From Piscibacillus sp052246295 (GTDB lineage Bacteria > Bacillota > Bacilli > Bacillales > Alkalibacillaceae), in NCBI GenBank assembly GCA_052246295.1, contig JBQQCO010000002.1: a DNA stretch of 64,000 nt; one strand, 5' to 3'. How positions within the stretch are numbered: position 1 is the first letter of the stretch; every line of letters begins with the position of its first letter. The notes beneath the pieces were generated by a model. It made no database searches. It had not been told where the DNA came from and saw nothing but the letters and a program-made list of their open reading frames with translations. The translations under genes and the position numbers were made by a program. Positions 27,574 to 36,275 of the stretch are shown piece after piece.

Positions 27574-28452
27574 ATGCCTTCATTTTTAAGGAAACGGAAA
27601 TTAATTGTACTATTTACTACGATCATACTTATTGTAACGATGATTGGTTATTCTTTAAGAGCAGACGAACAATCCAATATTGGAGTTCAGTTTATATCCG
27701 ATACCGTAGGATTTTTCCAAAACATTGTTTACCAACCAGTCAATTATGTAATAGGTTTTTTTGATAACGTAGATGAAATTAGAAATGTTTATAAACAAAA
27801 CCAGGTTCTTAAAGAAGAACTTCAAGATTATAAGACGATGGCATTCAAGGTGAATGAGTTAGAAAAAGAAAATGAAGAATTACGGTCATTAATAGATATG
27901 GATGAAGCCATTAGTGATTATTCACCAATAAAAGCAACCGTTATTTCAAGGAGTCCTGAGCAATGGTTTAACCAAGTAAAAATCAATAAGGGACGAATGC
28001 ATGGTGTTGAGCCTAACATGGCGATTTCAACAGCAAGTGGCATGGTTGGTAAAGTGATTGGTGCATCGCAAATGACTTCTACTGTACAACTATTATCTGG
28101 TTTTGATGAAGACAATCGTATATCCGCAGTTGTAGATGGGGATGAAGACATCTTTGGTCTTGTAGAAGGATATGATGAGGAGACTGATTCTCTAATATTT
28201 AGAGACATGACAGATAGTGGAAAGCTTGAAGTTGGACAAACAATTGTTAGTTCAGGTATGGGGGGAGTTTTCCCTAGAGGACTGTTAATAGGAGAAGTGT
28301 CATCAGTTGAGTTAGACCAATATGGACTAACGAAAATTGCTCATATAGAACCAGCTGCAGACTTAATTGATATTAATCACGTCATGGTGATTGACCGAGA
28401 TATACACTCACCAATATTAGATGACGATGAAGAAGTAGAAGAGGAGGAATAA
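27574..28452 (+). CDS. mreC: Rod-shape determining protein MreC
   Basis: Bitopic membrane protein linking MreB to the elongation machinery. The 292 residues have one N-terminal membrane helix (about 8-27), a coiled coil (about 70-105, VLKEELQDYKTMAFKVNELE) and the two-beta-barrel extracellular domain, ending in an acidic tail (DDDEEVEEEE). The ATG is used because AGGTG lies 9 bases upstream; GTG four codons earlier overlaps that site. It is 18 bases after mreB and directly before mreD. Confidence 0.93.
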   Translation: MPSFLRKRKLIVLFTTIILIVTMIGYSLRADEQSNIGVQFISDTVGFFQNIVYQPVNYVIGFFDNVDEIRNVYKQNQVLKEELQDYKTMAFKVNELEKENEELRSLIDMDEAISDYSPIKATVISRSPEQWFNQVKINKGRMHGVEPNMAISTASGMVGKVIGASQMTSTVQLLSGFDEDNRISAVVDGDEDIFGLVEGYDEETDSLIFRDMTDSGKLEVGQTIVSSGMGGVFPRGLLIGEVSSVELDQYGLTKIAHIEPAADLIDINHVMVIDRDIHSPILDDDEEVEEEE

Positions 28453-28453
28453 T

Positions 28454-28984
28454 ATGAGATTCCTCTATCTACCTTTAACTTTAATGGTTTTTTTAATATT
28501 AGAAAGTGTAGCTGTCCGCTTTATTCCAAAATCAATTATCATGTCCGATTTAATATATATTCCACATTGGATATTAGTATTCTCGTTACTTATTTTATTG
28601 TTTTATGACAAAGAACACACGTATCATGGAATTATTAACGGTGTAATATTTGGTGCATTATTTGAACTAGTATATACCGATTTAGTTGGGATATATGTTT
28701 TAGCTTATGGTATTGCTCTTTACTTAGTTCATTTATTAATAAAGGTTTTACAACAGAACTTTATTGTTAGTTTTCTGTTAGTATTTGTTAGTATTATTGT
28801 GGCTGAGTTTATTCTGTACTTTGTATATTCATTAGTTGGACAAGTTGATCTTGCAGTGCAACAGTTTATGCAGTTGAGATTAATCCCCACAACTTTAAGT
28901 AATCTATTATTCTTATTAATCATTTATCCATTTTTCGCAAAACGTTTGATGAAATGGCAGGAAGAAGACGAACAAATCAAGTAA
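28454..28984 (+). CDS. mreD: Rod-shape determining protein MreD
   Basis: A 176-residue polytopic membrane protein with five or six hydrophobic helices, partner of MreC in the elongation complex. It begins one base after the mreC stop, with GAGGAGGAAT as ribosome site inside the mreC end, so it is translationally coupled. Confidence 0.9.
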   Translation: MRFLYLPLTLMVFLILESVAVRFIPKSIIMSDLIYIPHWILVFSLLILLFYDKEHTYHGIINGVIFGALFELVYTDLVGIYVLAYGIALYLVHLLIKVLQQNFIVSFLLVFVSIIVAEFILYFVYSLVGQVDLAVQQFMQLRLIPTTLSNLLFLLIIYPFFAKRLMKWQEEDEQIK

Positions 28985-29021
28985 TTAATTATTGGTGGAA
29001 CAAAATTGGGGTGTACCGTTT

Positions 29022-29693
29022 ATGACAGAATGGAACCATTATGTAACGATGAAAGGAACCAATAATGGCATCGTTGTTTATTTAGATGACCAGTGCTCTT
29101 TTGATCATCTATTAAGTGAATTAGAAAATAAATTAAAAACGAATAAAGCTTCTGGAGCTACGGAAATCACTATACATAGTCAATATAGGTATTTAAGTGA
29201 AGATCAAAGACAAGTGTTGATACAGCTAATAGATGAACATAGCGATCTCACTGTGAAAAATATAGAGTCTTATGTCATAACTAGAGAGAAAGCATATGAT
29301 CTTTACGAAAATACAACTGTTAAGACCGAAATGAAAACGATTAGGTCGGGACAAGTACATGAGGTGAAAGGTGATGCTCTAATCATTGGTGATATAAATC
29401 CAGGTGGGACTGTGATGGCAACAGGTAATATCTTTGTTCTTGGAAAGCTTAGAGGGATTGCACACGCTGGAGTTGACGGTGATGAGAATTGTGTTGTCGC
29501 AGCTTCCTATATGCACCCGAACCAAATTAGAATTGCATCAAAGATTAGCCGAGCACCAGATTATGATGTGGAAGGTTCTCCAAGAGAATTTGCATTTATT
29601 AATCCAGATTCAGAACAGATTGAATTAGAACAATTACAGCATATACAAAAATTACGTCCGAGATTATTGGATGTATTTGAAAGGGGATTGTAA
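29022..29693 (+). CDS. minC: Septum site-determining protein MinC
   Basis: Division inhibitor that antagonises FtsZ at the poles. The 223 residues have an N-terminal FtsZ-interacting domain (about 1-100) and a C-terminal beta-helix from about 108 (IRSGQVHEVKGDALIIGDINPGG pattern, GNIFVLGKLRGIAHAG) that dimerises and binds MinD. The ATG follows TTGGGGTG; an upstream in-frame GTG is less likely. It ends one base before minD. Confidence 0.93.
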   Translation: MTEWNHYVTMKGTNNGIVVYLDDQCSFDHLLSELENKLKTNKASGATEITIHSQYRYLSEDQRQVLIQLIDEHSDLTVKNIESYVITREKAYDLYENTTVKTEMKTIRSGQVHEVKGDALIIGDINPGGTVMATGNIFVLGKLRGIAHAGVDGDENCVVAASYMHPNQIRIASKISRAPDYDVEGSPREFAFINPDSEQIELEQLQHIQKLRPRLLDVFERGL

Positions 29694-29694
29694 T

Positions 29695-30492
29695 ATGGGT
29701 GAATCAATTGTAATCACATCTGGTAAAGGTGGAGTTGGAAAAACCACAACAACTGCTAATATCGGAACGGCATTAGCCTTAATGGGTCAAAAGGTTTGCC
29801 TAATTGATACAGACATCGGACTGAGAAATCTAGATGTAGTTTTAGGGTTGGAAAACCGTATTATTTTTAATTTAATTGATGTTATTGAAGGGCGTTGTAA
29901 ATTACAATCTGCACTTGTTAAAGATAAACGATTCGAATGCCTACATATTTTACCGGCTGCACAGACTAGTGATAAAAATGAAGTTTCTCCTGAAGCAATC
30001 GCAGAATTAGTTGAAGAATTAAAACCTGACTATGATTATATTTTGATTGATTGCCCAGCTGGAATCGAACAGGGTTATAAAAATGCCGTTGCAGGGGCAG
30101 ATAAGGCAATTGTTATATCAACTCCTGAAAAATCTAGTATACGTGATGCTGATCGAATCATCGGGTTACTAGAACAGGAAGAATTGCAAAACCCGCCTTA
30201 CTTAATTATTAACCGTATTCGTAAACATATGGTTGATAGTGGGGATATGCTAAGTGTAGATGAAATTGTTTCAACATTATCAATAGAACTACTCGGAATC
30301 ATTTTGGATGATGAAGACGTTATTCGTTCATCTCATCATGGTGTTCCTGTTGCATTTCAGCCAGATACTAAGGCTTCTATTAGTTACCGAAATATTGCAA
30401 GACGAATCTTGGGTGAATCAGTACCGCTAATGTCATTTGACGATGAAAAAGGTTTTATGACAAAAGTAAAAAAAATATTAGGCATGAAATAA
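29695..30492 (+). CDS. minD: Septum site-determining ATPase MinD
   Basis: ATPase that recruits MinC to the membrane. The 265 residues have the deviant Walker A GKGGVGKTT near residue 10, DTDIGLRNLD, Walker B ILIDCPAGIE, and a C-terminal amphipathic membrane-targeting helix (FMTKVKKILGMK). AAGGGGATTGTAAT precedes the ATG. No minE is present; polar targeting in this group is by DivIVA/MinJ, outside this window. Confidence 0.95.
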   Translation: MGESIVITSGKGGVGKTTTTANIGTALALMGQKVCLIDTDIGLRNLDVVLGLENRIIFNLIDVIEGRCKLQSALVKDKRFECLHILPAAQTSDKNEVSPEAIAELVEELKPDYDYILIDCPAGIEQGYKNAVAGADKAIVISTPEKSSIRDADRIIGLLEQEELQNPPYLIINRIRKHMVDSGDMLSVDEIVSTLSIELLGIILDDEDVIRSSHHGVPVAFQPDTKASISYRNIARRILGESVPLMSFDDEKGFMTKVKKILGMK

Positions 30493-30501
30493 TCTATATG
30501 T

Positions 30502-30534
30502 TAGCTGTCCAATAACTTTTGGACAGCTTTTCTT
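30502..30534 (+). terminator. Terminator after minD
   Basis: AGCTGTCC / GGACAGCT stem followed by TTTTCTT. Confidence 0.8.
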
Positions 30535-30622
30535 ATAGTTTTATTCTAAAATTAAACGACTCTATCATATCTCTCAGACTTCTTGAATAAGCTAGTACAA
30601 AATAGAAAGGGAATGGTGAGAA

Positions 30623-31390
30623 ATGAGTCATAAACTTGATGAAATAAGAAGTAATATTGCTAAGAGAAAATCGCAAAGACCTAAACTGAATAAAAATACA
30701 ACCTTTAATTATAATCCTTTATTGGAAGACGAAGAACGTCACGGTTTTACATCATACCCAAACGCAGATGGCTCGGGTTTTAATACCCCTAAGTCAACTA
30801 AAGTGCTATCGAAATTTTTAGGATCAGCAATTATTGTTTTTCTAACACTATTCATTTACCAAGCTCAATTTCCAGTTTTAAATCAACTAAAACCAGTTGT
30901 GCATGATGTATTAACAGAAGATTTGCCATTTGCAACTGTACAAGCCTGGTATGATGAACACTTTGCAACTCCTTTCTTATCATTTGGACGAGATGAGGAG
31001 CGAATGGTAAGTCAAGAGGCTCAATCAATTCCGGTATCAGGAGTACAAGTGGATCACGTTCGGGATTTTGAAAACGGCATATTTATAGAAGTAAATGAAG
31101 CCAAAAATGTTCACCCATTAGATCGAGGTACAGTATTATTTGCAGGTCAAAAACCTGACACAGGAAACACTGTTATTATTCAACACGAAGATGGACGTAA
31201 ATCGGTTTATGGCAATTTAGATACCATTGATGTATTTCATTATCAATTTGTCTCTCCAGGTCAAACGATAGCAAAAATTGAACCAGATGAATTGGTGGGG
31301 TATACTAACATGTATTTTGCGGTACAAGAGGGTAGTCAGTTCGTGGATCCGACACAATTTATTTTAGGGGATATGGATGTTTCAGAATAA
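30623..31390 (+). CDS. spoIVFA: SpoIVFA, inhibitor and scaffold of the SpoIVFB protease
   Basis: Mother-cell sporulation protein that holds SpoIVFB inactive in the outer forespore membrane until SpoIVB cleaves it. The 255 residues have a basic cytoplasmic N-terminus, one membrane helix near 65-83 (FLGSAIIVFLTLFIY) and a C-terminal M23/LytM-like fold (GTVLFAGQKPDTGNTVIIQHEDGRKS) that lacks the canonical metal-site histidines, so a degenerate peptidase domain. Its end overlaps the start of spoIVFB by 14 bases. Confidence 0.9.
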   Translation: MSHKLDEIRSNIAKRKSQRPKLNKNTTFNYNPLLEDEERHGFTSYPNADGSGFNTPKSTKVLSKFLGSAIIVFLTLFIYQAQFPVLNQLKPVVHDVLTEDLPFATVQAWYDEHFATPFLSFGRDEERMVSQEAQSIPVSGVQVDHVRDFENGIFIEVNEAKNVHPLDRGTVLFAGQKPDTGNTVIIQHEDGRKSVYGNLDTIDVFHYQFVSPGQTIAKIEPDELVGYTNMYFAVQEGSQFVDPTQFILGDMDVSE

Positions 31391-32222
31391 AGTTATACAA
31401 ATACACCCCCTTCTTTTGCTATTATTAATTGCTAGTTACTTTTTAGGTTTATTTATTGAATTGATTGCCTTTTTTGTCATTATCATTATTCATGAGTTGG
31501 GACATTATTTCGCTGCAAAGTATTTTAGATGGAACATTACTAGGTTAATGATTTGGCCTTTTGGTGGTGTGATGGAGACGGAGGATTATTATAATCGTTC
31601 CAGCAAAGAAGAGTTTTGGGTTGTATTATCCGGGCCATTACAACACATCTGGATCTTTGCACTTCTATTAATTCTTGATTCGTTTAATGTTGAACACGTG
31701 ATTTTAGATCAATTATGGATGATTAATTCTGTTATTTTACTATTTAATTTGATTCCGATTTTACCTTTAGATGGGGGAAGAATATTGTTTTTATTAATAT
31801 GCAAATATATTCCGTTCCATCAAGCAATTATTTGGATGTCAATTGCATCAATGGTCATCATCGCTTCTGTTAATGTATTGTTGTACTTTTTTGTTTGGAC
31901 AAGCATACATTTAACCTTTTTATCACTCTTCTTATTACTAGATAATTGGTTGCTCTTTAAAAATAAACATATATTGTTGCTGAAGCATTTATTAGGTAGA
32001 TATTTTGCTATAGGTTCTGAACTTGCTGACATTGAATTATTAAAAGTGAGAAACGACACTCCAATTAGTGAAATTGTAAAGCACTTTAAAAGGGGTTGTT
32101 ATCATTTTATATATGTGGGTCAAAATAACAAGCCAATCCCAGAGGAAGAATGTTTGCAATTACTTTTTACAAAGAATAAACCGAATTTAACCCTTCAACA
32201 TACACATGCCAAAGAAGCCTGA
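31377..32222 (+). CDS. spoIVFB: SpoIVFB, intramembrane metalloprotease that matures pro-sigma-K
   Basis: Site-2-type protease in the outer forespore membrane. The 281 residues contain the zinc motif HELGH (His39, Glu40, His43) in the first membrane region and the third ligand Asp132 in LPLDGGR. Several further helices follow, and a C-terminal CBS-like domain starts near 215, expected to sense ATP and bind pro-sigma-K. AGGGG lies six bases before the ATG, inside the spoIVFA end, so the pair is coupled. Confidence 0.94.
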   Translation: MFQNKVIQIHPLLLLLLIASYFLGLFIELIAFFVIIIIHELGHYFAAKYFRWNITRLMIWPFGGVMETEDYYNRSSKEEFWVVLSGPLQHIWIFALLLILDSFNVEHVILDQLWMINSVILLFNLIPILPLDGGRILFLLICKYIPFHQAIIWMSIASMVIIASVNVLLYFFVWTSIHLTFLSLFLLLDNWLLFKNKHILLLKHLLGRYFAIGSELADIELLKVRNDTPISEIVKHFKRGCYHFIYVGQNNKPIPEEECLQLLFTKNKPNLTLQHTHAKEA

Positions 32223-32244
32223 TAACTTAATTTTTTAGGTTGAA

Positions 32245-32297
32245 TACGAACTGATTACTGAACTCAACGGAGTTAAGATTCAGTTCGTTATTTTTTT
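32245..32297 (+). terminator. Terminator after spoIVFB
   Basis: TACGAACTGA / TTCAGTTCGTTA outer stem, an inner AACTC/GAGTT helix and a T7 run. Confidence 0.85.
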
Positions 32298-32421
32298 GTA
32301 ATTGATGTAATTATATTAAATATTAAAATCACAAAAAATTCTTCTTTACAAGTGCGCTTATTTTTTTATAAAATGAAGGACGGTTGGCAGCAGAGACAAT
32401 TGATTCAACTTGGTTTAAAGG

Positions 32422-32451
32422 TTGACAATCTTTTTCATAACGTGCTATTAT
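32422..32451 (+). promoter_or_regulatory. Sigma-A promoter of the rplU operon
   Basis: TTGACA, 18 bases, TATTAT; transcription would start near 32458. Confidence 0.6.
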
Positions 32452-32458
32452 TTATTTT

Positions 32459-32566
32459 GTTATGCATAAATGTAGCACCCGCTGCTACAACCGCTCAGAA
32501 GAGGTTTTTAAACTTACTAAAGTAAGTACCTCGATGGCGAGTCTTAGTCTATGAGGAGGTGCAGTA
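32459..32566 (+). ncRNA. Ribosomal protein L21 leader (autoregulatory 5' UTR)
   Basis: Bacillota rplU genes carry a structured leader thought to let L21 repress its own operon. Here CCGCTCAGAAGAGGT (32488-32505) can pair with ACCTCGATGGCGAG downstream, closed over an ACTTAC/GTAAGT hairpin, just before the GAGGAGGTG ribosome site. With the terminator and promoter this accounts for the 32223-32568 gap. Confidence 0.75.
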
Positions 32567-32568
32567 GA

Positions 32569-32877
32569 ATGTACGCAATTATTGAAACTGGCGGTAAACA
32601 GATCAAAGTAGAAGAAGGTCAATCAGTATTCATTGAAAAGCTTGACGCTGAAGCAGGTGAAGAAGTAACGTTTGACAAAGTCCTTTTTGTTGGTGGCGAC
32701 AATGTAAAAGTTGGATCTCCATTAGTTGATGGTGCAACAGTTACAGGTAAAGTCGACAAGCAAGGCAAAGGACGCAAGATTACAGTTTTCAAATACAAGC
32801 CAAAGAAGAACTACAAGCGTAAGCAAGGTCATCGTCAACCTTATACAAAAGTGACGATTGAAAAAATTAATGCGTAA
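32569..32877 (+). CDS. rplU: 50S ribosomal protein L21
   Basis: The 102 residues are the standard length, from MYAIIETGGKQIKVEEG to the basic C-terminal KPKKNYKRKQGHRQPYT segment. GGAGGTG precedes the ATG; an in-frame ATG at 32551 lies upstream of that ribosome site. First gene of rplU-prp-rpmA. Confidence 0.98.
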   Translation: MYAIIETGGKQIKVEEGQSVFIEKLDAEAGEEVTFDKVLFVGGDNVKVGSPLVDGATVTGKVDKQGKGRKITVFKYKPKKNYKRKQGHRQPYTKVTIEKINA

Positions 32878-32890
32878 GGACTAATTCCTC

Positions 32891-33223
32891 ATGATTGAGT
32901 TGACTATATTTAAAGATACAAATGATACCATTCAAGGGTTTGAATTGAGCGGTCATGCTAATAGTGGGCCATATGGGCACGATTTAGTGTGCGCGGCGGT
33001 ATCAGCTGTTTCTTTTGGTGCAGCAAATTCAATTATGGAAATTTGTCAGATTGAACCTGAGATTGAGCAGGGTTCTGAAGGTGGTTATCTGAAGCTGCTC
33101 TTACCTAAGAGGATGTCTGATGAACAATGGGAGAAAGCCCAAACGTTATTACAAGGAATGTATGTTACATTCCAAACGATTGAAAGAGATTATCACCAAT
33201 ATATATCCATCTCTGAAAAATAA
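32891..33223 (+). CDS. prp: Ribosomal-processing cysteine protease Prp (YsxB)
   Basis: Removes the N-terminal extension of ribosomal protein L27 in Bacillota. The 110 residues show the catalytic His22 in the GHA motif (FELSGHANSG) and Cys34 in HDLVCAAVSAV. It sits between rplU and rpmA, and the L27 encoded downstream carries the extension it cleaves. Confidence 0.94.
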   Translation: MIELTIFKDTNDTIQGFELSGHANSGPYGHDLVCAAVSAVSFGAANSIMEICQIEPEIEQGSEGGYLKLLLPKRMSDEQWEKAQTLLQGMYVTFQTIERDYHQYISISEK

Positions 33224-33237
33224 GGAGGTGCATTTCG

Positions 33238-33522
33238 ATGCTACGTCTAGATTTACAGTTTTTCGCACAGAAAAAAGGTCAAGGTAGTTCCAAAAACGGA
33301 CGTGACTCAGAGTCTAAACGTCTTGGAGCTAAACGTGCTGATGGCCAAGTTGTAACTGGTGGTTCGATTCTATACCGTCAACGCGGTACTAAAATCTACC
33401 CAGGTGAAAACGTAGGCCGCGGTGGTGACGATACACTATTCGCAAAAGTAGACGGTGTTGTACGTTTTGAACGTTACGGTCGTGACCGTAAAAAAGTTAG
33501 CGTATACCCACAAGAAGCATAA
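33238..33522 (+). CDS. rpmA: 50S ribosomal protein L27
   Basis: The 94 residues begin with the extension MLRLDLQFFAQKKG, which carries the LQFF-A Prp cleavage site; mature L27 would start near residue 10 and reach the peptidyl-transferase centre. Typical TKIYPGENVGRGGDDTLFA body. TAAGGAGGTG ribosome site. Confidence 0.98.
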   Translation: MLRLDLQFFAQKKGQGSSKNGRDSESKRLGAKRADGQVVTGGSILYRQRGTKIYPGENVGRGGDDTLFAKVDGVVRFERYGRDRKKVSVYPQEA

Positions 33523-33533
33523 TGATGCTATAT

Positions 33534-33568
33534 AAAAGCTGACTCATATTAAGGAGTCAGCTTTTATT
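33534..33568 (+). terminator. Terminator after rpmA
   Basis: AAAAGCTGACTC / GAGTCAGCTTTT, then TATTCTTTTT. Confidence 0.85.
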
Positions 33569-33657
33569 CTTTTTAGAATACATATTCTTCTTACTCTATC
33601 TTCCGAATGAAATGGATTATGGTATGATAGTATCAAAAAGGATAGGGTGAGTGAGCA

Positions 33658-34170
33658 TTGAAGGTTGAATTAAATGATGTTTTACACTTATTACGTTTAT
33701 ATCGTCATGATTTAATGAATCAACTCCAATTAGTTGATGGTTACGCGAGTATGAAACAGCACGACCTTTCTCAAGAGAAGCTTCATAATTTAATAAAGAG
33801 CTTACGAGATGAGCGATTACTTCAAACGTTAGATGCTCCACAGTATGTTTATTGGTTAATTCAACTCAAATTAAAAGAACGAGAAATGGAAATTGAATTT
33901 GACATAGAACATAATGAAGACTCATTATTAGAGTTTGATGACAGATTAGTCCATGATGGAAAAAGATTATTTGGGGAAATTAAAGATCATGTAGACGAAT
34001 TTAGTCAGTTACATATTCTAATTCAAATAAAACATGAACATGATTGGTATATTAAGTATCAGGTTAAGGGTATTGATTTATCAGATGGAGATTTTCAAGC
34101 TGACTGGAAAGGTCGGTTAGAGAAAGTTAAAAAGGATAACACAACTTCATTTGTATTTACTTATAAGTAG
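33658..34170 (+). CDS. spo0B: Spo0B, sporulation initiation phosphotransferase
   Basis: Passes phosphate from Spo0F~P to Spo0A in the phosphorelay. The 170 residues have the phospho-accepting His17 in LYRHDLMNQLQLVDGY on the first dimerisation helix, then a degenerate ATPase-like C-terminal half. It is shorter at the N-terminus than the B. subtilis protein. The TTG start is forced: an in-frame TGA lies directly upstream, and AGGGTGAG is the ribosome site. It is followed eight bases later by obgE, as in other Bacillaceae. Confidence 0.9.
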   Translation: MKVELNDVLHLLRLYRHDLMNQLQLVDGYASMKQHDLSQEKLHNLIKSLRDERLLQTLDAPQYVYWLIQLKLKEREMEIEFDIEHNEDSLLEFDDRLVHDGKRLFGEIKDHVDEFSQLHILIQIKHEHDWYIKYQVKGIDLSDGDFQADWKGRLEKVKKDNTTSFVFTYK

Positions 34171-34178
34171 GTGAGAGA

Positions 34179-35471
34179 ATGTTTGTCGATCAGGTGCAAG
34201 TATTTATAAAAGCTGGTGATGGCGGAAATGGTTTAGTTGCGTTTCGTCGTGAAAAATATGAACCAATGGGAGGCCCTGCCGGTGGTGATGGTGGTAACGG
34301 TGGTGACGTGGTGTTTGAAGTAGATGAAGGATTAAACACCCTAATGGATTTCCGTTATCAAAAACACTTTAAAGCTACACGTGGAGAAAATGGTATGAGC
34401 AAAGGGATGCATGGTAAAAATTCAGAACCTTTAGTCGTACCTGTTCCCCCAGGCACTACTGTAAGAAACGCAGATACAGGAGACTTAATCGCTGACTTAA
34501 CACAACATCAACAACGTGCAATAATAGCACAGGGTGGTCGTGGAGGCAGAGGAAACATTCGTTTCGCAAATGCTCGCAACAGAGCGCCAGAAATTGCGGA
34601 AAATGGTGAGCCAGGAGAAGAGCTTTATGTAACATTAGAATTAAAAGTTCTAGCGGATGTTGGTCTAGTCGGCTTTCCAAGTGTAGGAAAATCAACATTG
34701 TTATCTGTTGTTAGCGCAGCTAAACCCAAAATTGCTGATTATCATTTCACAACCCTGGCACCAAACCTTGGTATGGTTCGAACTGAAGATGATCGAAGTT
34801 TTGTTATGGCCGATTTACCAGGATTAATTGAAGGGGCACATTCAGGTGTAGGGTTAGGACATCAGTTTCTAAGGCATATTGAACGAACACGTGTCATTGT
34901 ACATGTGATCGATATGTCAGGGTTGGAAGGTCGCGATCCTTATGAAGATTTTAAGACCATTAACAATGAGTTAAAACAATATGATGAGCGTTTAATGGAA
35001 CGCCCACAAATAATTGTGGCAAATAAAATGGACATGCCAGATTCTGAAGTGCATTTAGAAATGTTTAAAGAACAATTAGATGAAGATTATCCTATTCATC
35101 CAATTTCTGCAGTTACTAAAGAAGGTGTTCGAGATTTATTATTCGAGATTGCCGATACATTAGAAAAAATTCCTAAGAATCGTTTTGAAACATTGGATGA
35201 AGAAGAGCAGAAGGATGAACGTGTGGTTTATAAATATGAAAAAGATGATGACACTCTTCATATTACCAGAGATCCAGATGGAGCTTATGTAATTTCAGGT
35301 AAGACAATTGAACGAATCTTCAAGATGACGGACTTTAACCGTGATGAGTCAGTTAGGAGATTTGCGCGTCAAATGCGCCATCTAGGTGTTGACGAGGCAT
35401 TGCGTAAGCGAGGAGCTAAAGATGGAGATACCATTCGCTTACTTGATTTTGAATTTGAATTTATAGAGTAG
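34179..35471 (+). CDS. obgE: GTPase Obg (CgtA), ribosome assembly and stress
   Basis: Essential GTPase acting on the 50S subunit; needed for sporulation and the general stress response in B. subtilis. The 430 residues have the glycine-rich Obg fold (1-158, GPAGGDGGNGGD), the G domain (GFPSVGKST near 165, ADLPGLIEGAH, ANKMDMP, ISAVTKEG) and a C-terminal OCT domain (about 350-428). AGGTGAGAG precedes the ATG. Confidence 0.97.
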   Translation: MFVDQVQVFIKAGDGGNGLVAFRREKYEPMGGPAGGDGGNGGDVVFEVDEGLNTLMDFRYQKHFKATRGENGMSKGMHGKNSEPLVVPVPPGTTVRNADTGDLIADLTQHQQRAIIAQGGRGGRGNIRFANARNRAPEIAENGEPGEELYVTLELKVLADVGLVGFPSVGKSTLLSVVSAAKPKIADYHFTTLAPNLGMVRTEDDRSFVMADLPGLIEGAHSGVGLGHQFLRHIERTRVIVHVIDMSGLEGRDPYEDFKTINNELKQYDERLMERPQIIVANKMDMPDSEVHLEMFKEQLDEDYPIHPISAVTKEGVRDLLFEIADTLEKIPKNRFETLDEEEQKDERVVYKYEKDDDTLHITRDPDGAYVISGKTIERIFKMTDFNRDESVRRFARQMRHLGVDEALRKRGAKDGDTIRLLDFEFEFIE

Positions 35472-35482
35472 TAAGAGCCATA

Positions 35483-35518
35483 AGGAAGGCTTGAGTAGGT
35501 CATACTCAAGTCTTTCTT
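35483..35518 (+). terminator. Terminator after obgE
   Basis: GGCTTGAGTA / TACTCAAGTCTTTC stem with T-rich end. Confidence 0.8.
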
Positions 35519-35593
35519 TATCTTTTATATATATTTTTACATCTTCTTATAATTTAACTTTTAGGCATATGACTCAACATTTTAAGCCTTTTG

Positions 35594-35601
35594 CATACTC
35601 T
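35594..35601 (+). promoter_or_regulatory. Possible mother-cell sigma factor -10 element before the safA-like gene
   Basis: CATACTCT fits the CATAnnnT -10 of sigma-E and sigma-K promoters and lies 36 bases before the start codon. I could not find a matching -35 at the right spacing. Confidence 0.25.
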
Positions 35602-35636
35602 GTTATTGGGATAATAAACCGAAAGGAGTATGACCA

Positions 35637-36203
35637 ATGAGAATTCATGTCGTGCAAAAAGGCGAAACGTTTAATTCAATTGCTCAAAAATATAATCTGT
35701 CAGTCGATGAGTTAGTAGGGATGAATAGACATCTAGACCACTCTAATGAATTAATGCCAAAGATGAAGGTTAAAGTACCAATGGAAACAAATGAGGTGGC
35801 TAATCCAATAAGTGAGAAGCTAGATGTGTCAAATAAGCGTATGGCTCTACCACATAACCCTAATCAACCTAAGATGTTACCAAGAGTAAAAGAGGATGAG
35901 TTTGTGATAAGTGATAAATTAATCACTTCTATAGAAGATGACCAAGATAATGAATTCATCCAACAATTTTTACCAGAAGGGTACACAGGATGGGTTACAC
36001 CGGAACCTTCCCCAACCCAAATGTATGATTATCATTATCCAATGCAACCTGTAGTACCTTATCAATTTGAAGAACAACGTCAATACACCCCAAATTACTA
36101 CGATCCTTATGGCTATACGAACGTCAACCCATATGGATATACTTATAATCAATATGACTATAGAGCTTATAATCCTTGTGGTTGTAACGGTTATTATTAC
36201 TAA
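35637..36203 (+). CDS. safA: SafA-like LysM spore coat assembly protein
   Basis: SafA guides inner-coat assembly and binds SpoVID. The 188 residues have an N-terminal LysM domain (1-50: VVQKGETFNSIAQKYNLSVDELVGMN), a linker, and a Tyr/Pro/Asn/Gly-rich C-terminus (repeated PYGYTN-like units) ending CGCNGYYY. That is typical of spore coat proteins. It is much shorter than B. subtilis SafA. Position before nadE and a CoxA-like gene supports the call; the alternative is a generic LysM coat protein. Confidence 0.75.
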   Translation: MRIHVVQKGETFNSIAQKYNLSVDELVGMNRHLDHSNELMPKMKVKVPMETNEVANPISEKLDVSNKRMALPHNPNQPKMLPRVKEDEFVISDKLITSIEDDQDNEFIQQFLPEGYTGWVTPEPSPTQMYDYHYPMQPVVPYQFEEQRQYTPNYYDPYGYTNVNPYGYTYNQYDYRAYNPCGCNGYYY

Positions 36204-36207
36204 TTCT

Positions 36208-36237
36208 TTGTACCAGTTAAAATAGTTGTGCTAAAAT
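36208..36237 (+). promoter_or_regulatory. Candidate sigma-A promoter for nadE
   Basis: TTGTAC, 18 bases, TAAAAT. Confidence 0.45.
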
Positions 36238-36275
36238 ATATAACAGTAATTGTCGTAAACAAAGGGGATTAGAGA

